Positions 6,274 to 8,320 of a stretch of 8,320 bases of DNA are shown piece by piece. The DNA lies in contig JAKAWF010000137.1 of the NCBI GenBank assembly GCA_021817025.1, forward strand, positions 1 to 8,320. The letters are read 5' to 3'. The notes under the pieces are model-generated. The model did no database searches. It was not told where the DNA came from and worked only from the letters and a program-made list of their open reading frames with translations. The stretch's first letter is position 1. Every line of letters starts with the position of its first letter. The position numbers and the translations under genes are program-made. Origin of the DNA: a bacterium. Lineage in GTDB: Bacteria > Chloroflexota > Dormibacteria > UBA8260 > Bog-877.

Positions 6274-6495
6274 CTACTTGATTCCGTTGGCGACGTTGGA
6301 ATACATGCCCGAGACATGAGTTCCCAGCACCGCGACGATGACGATGGCGACCATGGCCACCAGCATCAGCACGAGCGCGTACTCAACCATCCCCTGCCCC
6401 CGGGAGCCGCTCCGGAGACGGCCCGAAGTTGCTCGCACCACCGTGCGAGCCTTTGTCCGGGGCGCCCTGGACCTGCCCCTGACTGGCTTCTGCAT
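6274..6495 (-). CDS. Flp/Fap-type (class IVb) pilin
   Basis: Small prepilin for Tad-type pili, processed by a prepilin peptidase and assembled at the membrane. The 73-residue frame has a strongly basic leader, then the class III cleavage signature G/QGMVEYALVL: the peptidase should cut after Gly33, leaving Gln at +1 and the conserved Glu at +5. A single hydrophobic helix (MVEYALVLMLVAMVAIVIVA and on to LG, about 36-57) and a short tail THVSGMYSNVANGIK follow, all typical of Flp. The ATG at 6495 lacks a ribosome site and gives a long 33-residue leader. Tandem GTG codons at 6441 and 6438, with AAAGG about 8 nt upstream, give a 14-15 residue leader, more usual for Flp. No other tad genes (tadA, rcpC, tadV) are in the window, so it is a lone pilin here. 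It is divergent from the RDD gene. Confidence 0.85.
   Translation of the reverse strand: MQKPVRGRSRAPRTKARTVVRATSGRLRSGSRGQGMVEYALVLMLVAMVAIVIVAVLGTHVSGMYSNVANGIK
6431..6450 (-). promoter_or_regulatory. hairpin at the alternative pilin start codons
   Basis: GCTCGCAC (6431-6438) and GTGCGAGC (6443-6450) form a perfect 8-bp stem with a 4-nt loop. In the pilin mRNA the loop and right arm hold the tandem GTG codons, and the AAAGG ribosome-site candidate lies at the 5' foot. If translation starts there, folding would control access to the start. If translation starts at 6495 it is an intragenic hairpin. Confidence 0.3.
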
Positions 6496-6596
6496 CGGCG
6501 CAGGCTAGCCGAGCTCGAGCCGGGTTGAGCCGCTCGGCCGGGATTGTCACCCGGCCGTCATCCCCGCTGTGGACGCCCAGCGTGTGAGCTTGCCCG

Positions 6597-6669
6597 TAGA
6601 ATCCACCAGGAAGGACCTCTTCGCCGCTCTCAGCGCGCCGGAAGCCACCGCCACCAGGAAGGACTAGGT
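6597..6669 (+). promoter_or_regulatory. leader of the RDD gene: -10-like box, duplicated ribosome site
   Basis: TAGAAT at 6597-6602 resembles a -10 box, though no good -35 was found. CCACCAGGAAGGAC occurs twice, at 6603-6616 and 6651-6664, exactly 48 bp apart. The second copy contains AGGAAGG (6656-6662), which lies 7 nt before the GTG at 6670 and so decides that start. The first copy has no start codon at a suitable distance. Confidence 0.5.
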
Positions 6670-7407
6670 GTGAGTCAGATGCCGGCACCCGCCTACGGCA
6701 GGCCGCGGGCCCTTCCCACCTGGCCGCGCCTGGGCGCGGCCGTGATCGACTTCGTGGTGCTCCTGGTTCCCGAGATCATCGCCTTCCAGCTGATCGCCGG
6801 GCCGGCGATGACCAGCGCGTTCAACTACTACCAGGCGCATCCGTCCCAGGGAACGAGCGTCGCCGTGGCCCACGCCCCCGACTACCAGCCCGCCCTCTAT
6901 CACTTCTACATCGCCATCGAGGCGATCACGGCCGCCTACCTGATCGCCTCCTACCTGGGCTTCTCGGCCACTTTGGGCAAGCTTGCCGTCGGGCTGCGGA
7001 TCACCAGGGTGGACGGCCAAAAGCTCCGGGTCCGCGATGCGGTGCTGCGGTCGCTGCCCTTCTGGCTTCCGCTCCTCATGGTGCCCGTCAGCGTGCCCCT
7101 GCTGCTCTTCCAGTATGTCGGCGGCACCATCCTGATCTTCGCCCGCCCCGACCGCCGCGGTCCAGAGGACCTGCTGGGAGGCACCATGGTCGTCGCCAAG
7201 GAGTTCCAGGGGCGCTCCCTGACCGAGCTGGCCCAGATCGCGCCCCCGTCCCGGCCGCCTCGGCTACCACCGCCCCCAGGGGGTGGGCATCTACCGGGCT
7301 GGGAGCCCGTCTACGCGCCGCCGGCGGCGGATCTGGGGCCGGGCTCAGACCAGCCCGGGAACGGCCCCGATGGCGGCGGTGGCCCCGCCGAGGAGGAGAC
7401 CAGGTGA
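6670..7407 (+). CDS. RDD-family membrane protein
   Basis: Integral membrane protein of the RDD family, named for a conserved Arg and two Asp; general function is poorly known, and some members have been linked to ion transport. From GTG 6670 it has 245 residues. The first helix carries WPRLGAAVIDFVVLL (Arg20, Asp27), followed by an extracytoplasmic stretch (about 46-76), helix 2 (about 78-97), the signature TLGKLAVGLRITRVDGQKLR (101-120), helix 3 (about 129-158) and RPDRRGPEDLLGGTMVV with the final Asp167. The last ~60 residues are Pro/Gly-rich and probably disordered. GTG 6670 is favoured over ATG 6679 and a longer frame from 6544 because AGGAAGG lies 7 nt before it and the family core starts soon after. 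The stop overlaps the next start (GTGA), so the two genes are translationally coupled. Confidence 0.87.
   Translation: MSQMPAPAYGRPRALPTWPRLGAAVIDFVVLLVPEIIAFQLIAGPAMTSAFNYYQAHPSQGTSVAVAHAPDYQPALYHFYIAIEAITAAYLIASYLGFSATLGKLAVGLRITRVDGQKLRVRDAVLRSLPFWLPLLMVPVSVPLLLFQYVGGTILIFARPDRRGPEDLLGGTMVVAKEFQGRSLTELAQIAPPSRPPRLPPPPGGGHLPGWEPVYAPPAADLGPGSDQPGNGPDGGGGPAEEETR
7391..7396 (+). promoter_or_regulatory. ribosome binding site of the CoxG-like gene
   Basis: AGGAGG within a GAGGAGGAG run, 7 nt before the GTG at 7404. It lies inside the last codons of the RDD gene and fixes the overlapping start. Confidence 0.75.
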
Positions 7408-8048
7408 CTCTCATCCAGACCCTGCGAGTCGAGGCTCCACCCCAGCAGGTCTGGGATCTGCTGGTGGAGCGGGGAGGGGCGCTGCGACTGCTGCCCGGGC
7501 TGACGGTGGGGGAGGACGGCCGGGGCACCCTGCGGGTGGGCCTCGCCGGTCACTCGGTCACCTACCGCGGCTACGCCCGCCAGCATGTGGAGGAACCCAA
7601 CCATCGGGTCACCTGGACTCTGAGCGGCCGCGAGGTGCGCGGCACCGGTCGCGGTCACGCCGAGATCCGCGCCCGCGTCCGAATCCTCGATGGTGGCGGC
7701 ACCGACCTGCGCCTGACCGTGCTCACCGAGGGGAGGGGCCGGCTCGCCGAGGTGAGCGAGGACGACCGTCAGCAGGCGGTGGCGTCGCTCGTCACCCGCT
7801 TTGGCAGAGCGCTCAAGAGTGAGTTCGAGGCCCCGGGGCCCCAGCCGGAGTCACCGGACCCGCGGCCGGCAGCGGAGCGCCCGCGGCGCCCGCCCCACGG
7901 TGAGGCGGCCCCGGAGCTGGAGATAGTGCCTCTCAGCCCCTCCCACCGGGGCCCGGCGGCCAGGTCTGCCGCGCTGGGCGCCGCCGGCCTGCTGGTGGGG
8001 GCTCTGGCGGTCCTGGTCTGGCGGGCCAGGTGGGGCCGGCACCGGTAG
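7404..8048 (+). CDS. CoxG-like SRPBCC protein with C-terminal membrane anchor
   Basis: 214 residues. Residues 1-142 look like an SRPBCC (START-like) lipid/hydrophobic-ligand domain: MTLIQTLRVEAPPQQVWDLL opens as these domains do, followed by a PG loop (31-32), the strand pattern RVGLAGHSVTYRGYARQHVE, GTGRGHAEIRARV (80-92) and a final helix (118-141, DRQQAVASLVTRFGRALKSE). The G-rich strands and the ending resemble CoxG (CO dehydrogenase subunit G family), some members of which also carry a C-terminal membrane anchor. A Pro/Arg-rich linker (143-185) leads to a single hydrophobic helix (about 187-206, LGAAGLLVGALAVLVW) and a basic tail, so the domain should face the cytoplasm. No cox catalytic genes are in view, so a CO role is not shown. 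It overlaps the RDD gene by 4 nt, suggesting a joint membrane function. SRPBCC fold is likely; the CoxG subfamily is a reasoned guess. Confidence 0.8.
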   Translation: MTLIQTLRVEAPPQQVWDLLVERGGALRLLPGLTVGEDGRGTLRVGLAGHSVTYRGYARQHVEEPNHRVTWTLSGREVRGTGRGHAEIRARVRILDGGGTDLRLTVLTEGRGRLAEVSEDDRQQAVASLVTRFGRALKSEFEAPGPQPESPDPRPAAERPRRPPHGEAAPELEIVPLSPSHRGPAARSAALGAAGLLVGALAVLVWRARWGRHR

Positions 8049-8088
8049 CGGCTGCTTCGGCGCCGGAACTGGCCCGGCCGGGCCGCTC
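8047..8088. terminator. inverted-repeat region between converging genes
   Basis: AGCGGC (8047-8052) can pair with GCCGCT (8083-8088), and the self-complementary GGCCCGGCCGGGCC sits at 8071-8084. The 38-bp gap between the CoxG-like stop and the converging gene's stop is the natural place for a two-way terminator. There is no T-tract. Confidence 0.3.
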
Positions 8089-8320
8089 AGTCGCGGGCTC
8101 TGGCCTCCTCCTGCCCGGAGGAGGAACGGGGGCGCCTGGTCCGGCGTCTCGCCGAGGCCTCCTCCGCCGCCGGCGCCTGGATCAGCTGCTGCACCGGCAG
8201 GGCCACCACCGTGCCGCTCTCGGTCATGGTCACCAGCACCTGCTCTCGGACCAGGCTGATCTCGGTCACCGTGGCGACCGCTCCCTCCACCTCCAGCGCC
8301 GACCCGGGCCTGGGCAGAGA
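8087..8320 (-). CDS. hypothetical protein, C-terminal part, start beyond the window
   Basis: The minus-strand frame is open from the stop at 8087-8089 to the window edge, giving 77 residues without a stop. I do not recognise the family. Near the edge it reads PRPGSALEVEGAVATVTEIS then LVREQVLVTMTESGTVVALP, a regular beta-strand pattern like a small barrel or KOW/SH3-like domain that follows a P-G-S-x-L turn. The last ~30 residues are Glu, Arg and Ser-rich (RRRTRRPRSSSGQEEARARD) and likely disordered. A GTG at 8290 could be a start, but no properly spaced ribosome site precedes it and the strand pattern continues upstream, so the gene is more likely cut by the window edge. It converges on the CoxG-like gene. 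Confidence 0.55.
   Translation of the reverse strand, partial: SLPRPGSALEVEGAVATVTEISLVREQVLVTMTESGTVVALPVQQLIQAPAAEEASARRRTRRPRSSSGQEEARARD

Noticed and set aside
1..8320. CRISPR array, rRNA, prophage or defence operon
   Set aside because: No regularly spaced repeats, rRNA-like segments or phage/defence proteins seen anywhere in the window.

Overview
The window is very GC-rich chromosomal DNA. It carries housekeeping genes with actinobacterial or Terrabacteria-type features: a seven-iron FdxA-type ferredoxin, a GSI-beta glutamine synthetase, GTG starts, a possibly leaderless transcript and no obvious T-tract terminators. The closest phylum cannot be fixed from sequence reading alone. Actinomycetota, Dormibacterota or Chloroflexota are all plausible.

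Layout. (1) Positions 1-1544 hold the 3' four-fifths of dxs (plus strand), followed by an EamA/DMT-type exporter (1727-2653). (2) A gene-free stretch of about 530 bp (2654-3182) contains several strong hairpins. (3) Positions 3183-3821 encode an intact IS607-type serine transposase (TnpA). It is followed by 431 bp with no full tnpB. That stretch instead shows what looks like the first codons of tnpB, a possible tnpB tail, and a compact nested-stem region (about 4053-4142) that resembles the 3' end of a TnpB guide RNA (omega-RNA). (4) On the minus strand lie a glutamine synthetase (4253-5710) and, upstream of it, a seven-iron ferredoxin (5866-6165); the synthetase appears to have its own promoter. 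(5) A small Flp-type pilin (6274-6495, minus) is divergent from an RDD-family membrane protein (6670-7407, plus). The RDD gene overlaps by 4 nt a CoxG-like SRPBCC protein with a C-terminal membrane anchor (7404-8048). (6) The window ends in the C-terminal end of an unrecognised minus-strand protein.

How the genes relate. dxs (isoprenoid precursors), glnA (ammonia assimilation) and the ferredoxin (electron carrier) are core metabolism. The RDD and CoxG-like genes form a translationally coupled membrane pair. The IS607 remnant lies in the gap between the exporter and the 3' end of glnA and breaks no recognisable gene. The most interesting feature is this tnpA-only element, which may have kept an omega-RNA-like structure after internal loss of the TnpB nuclease.
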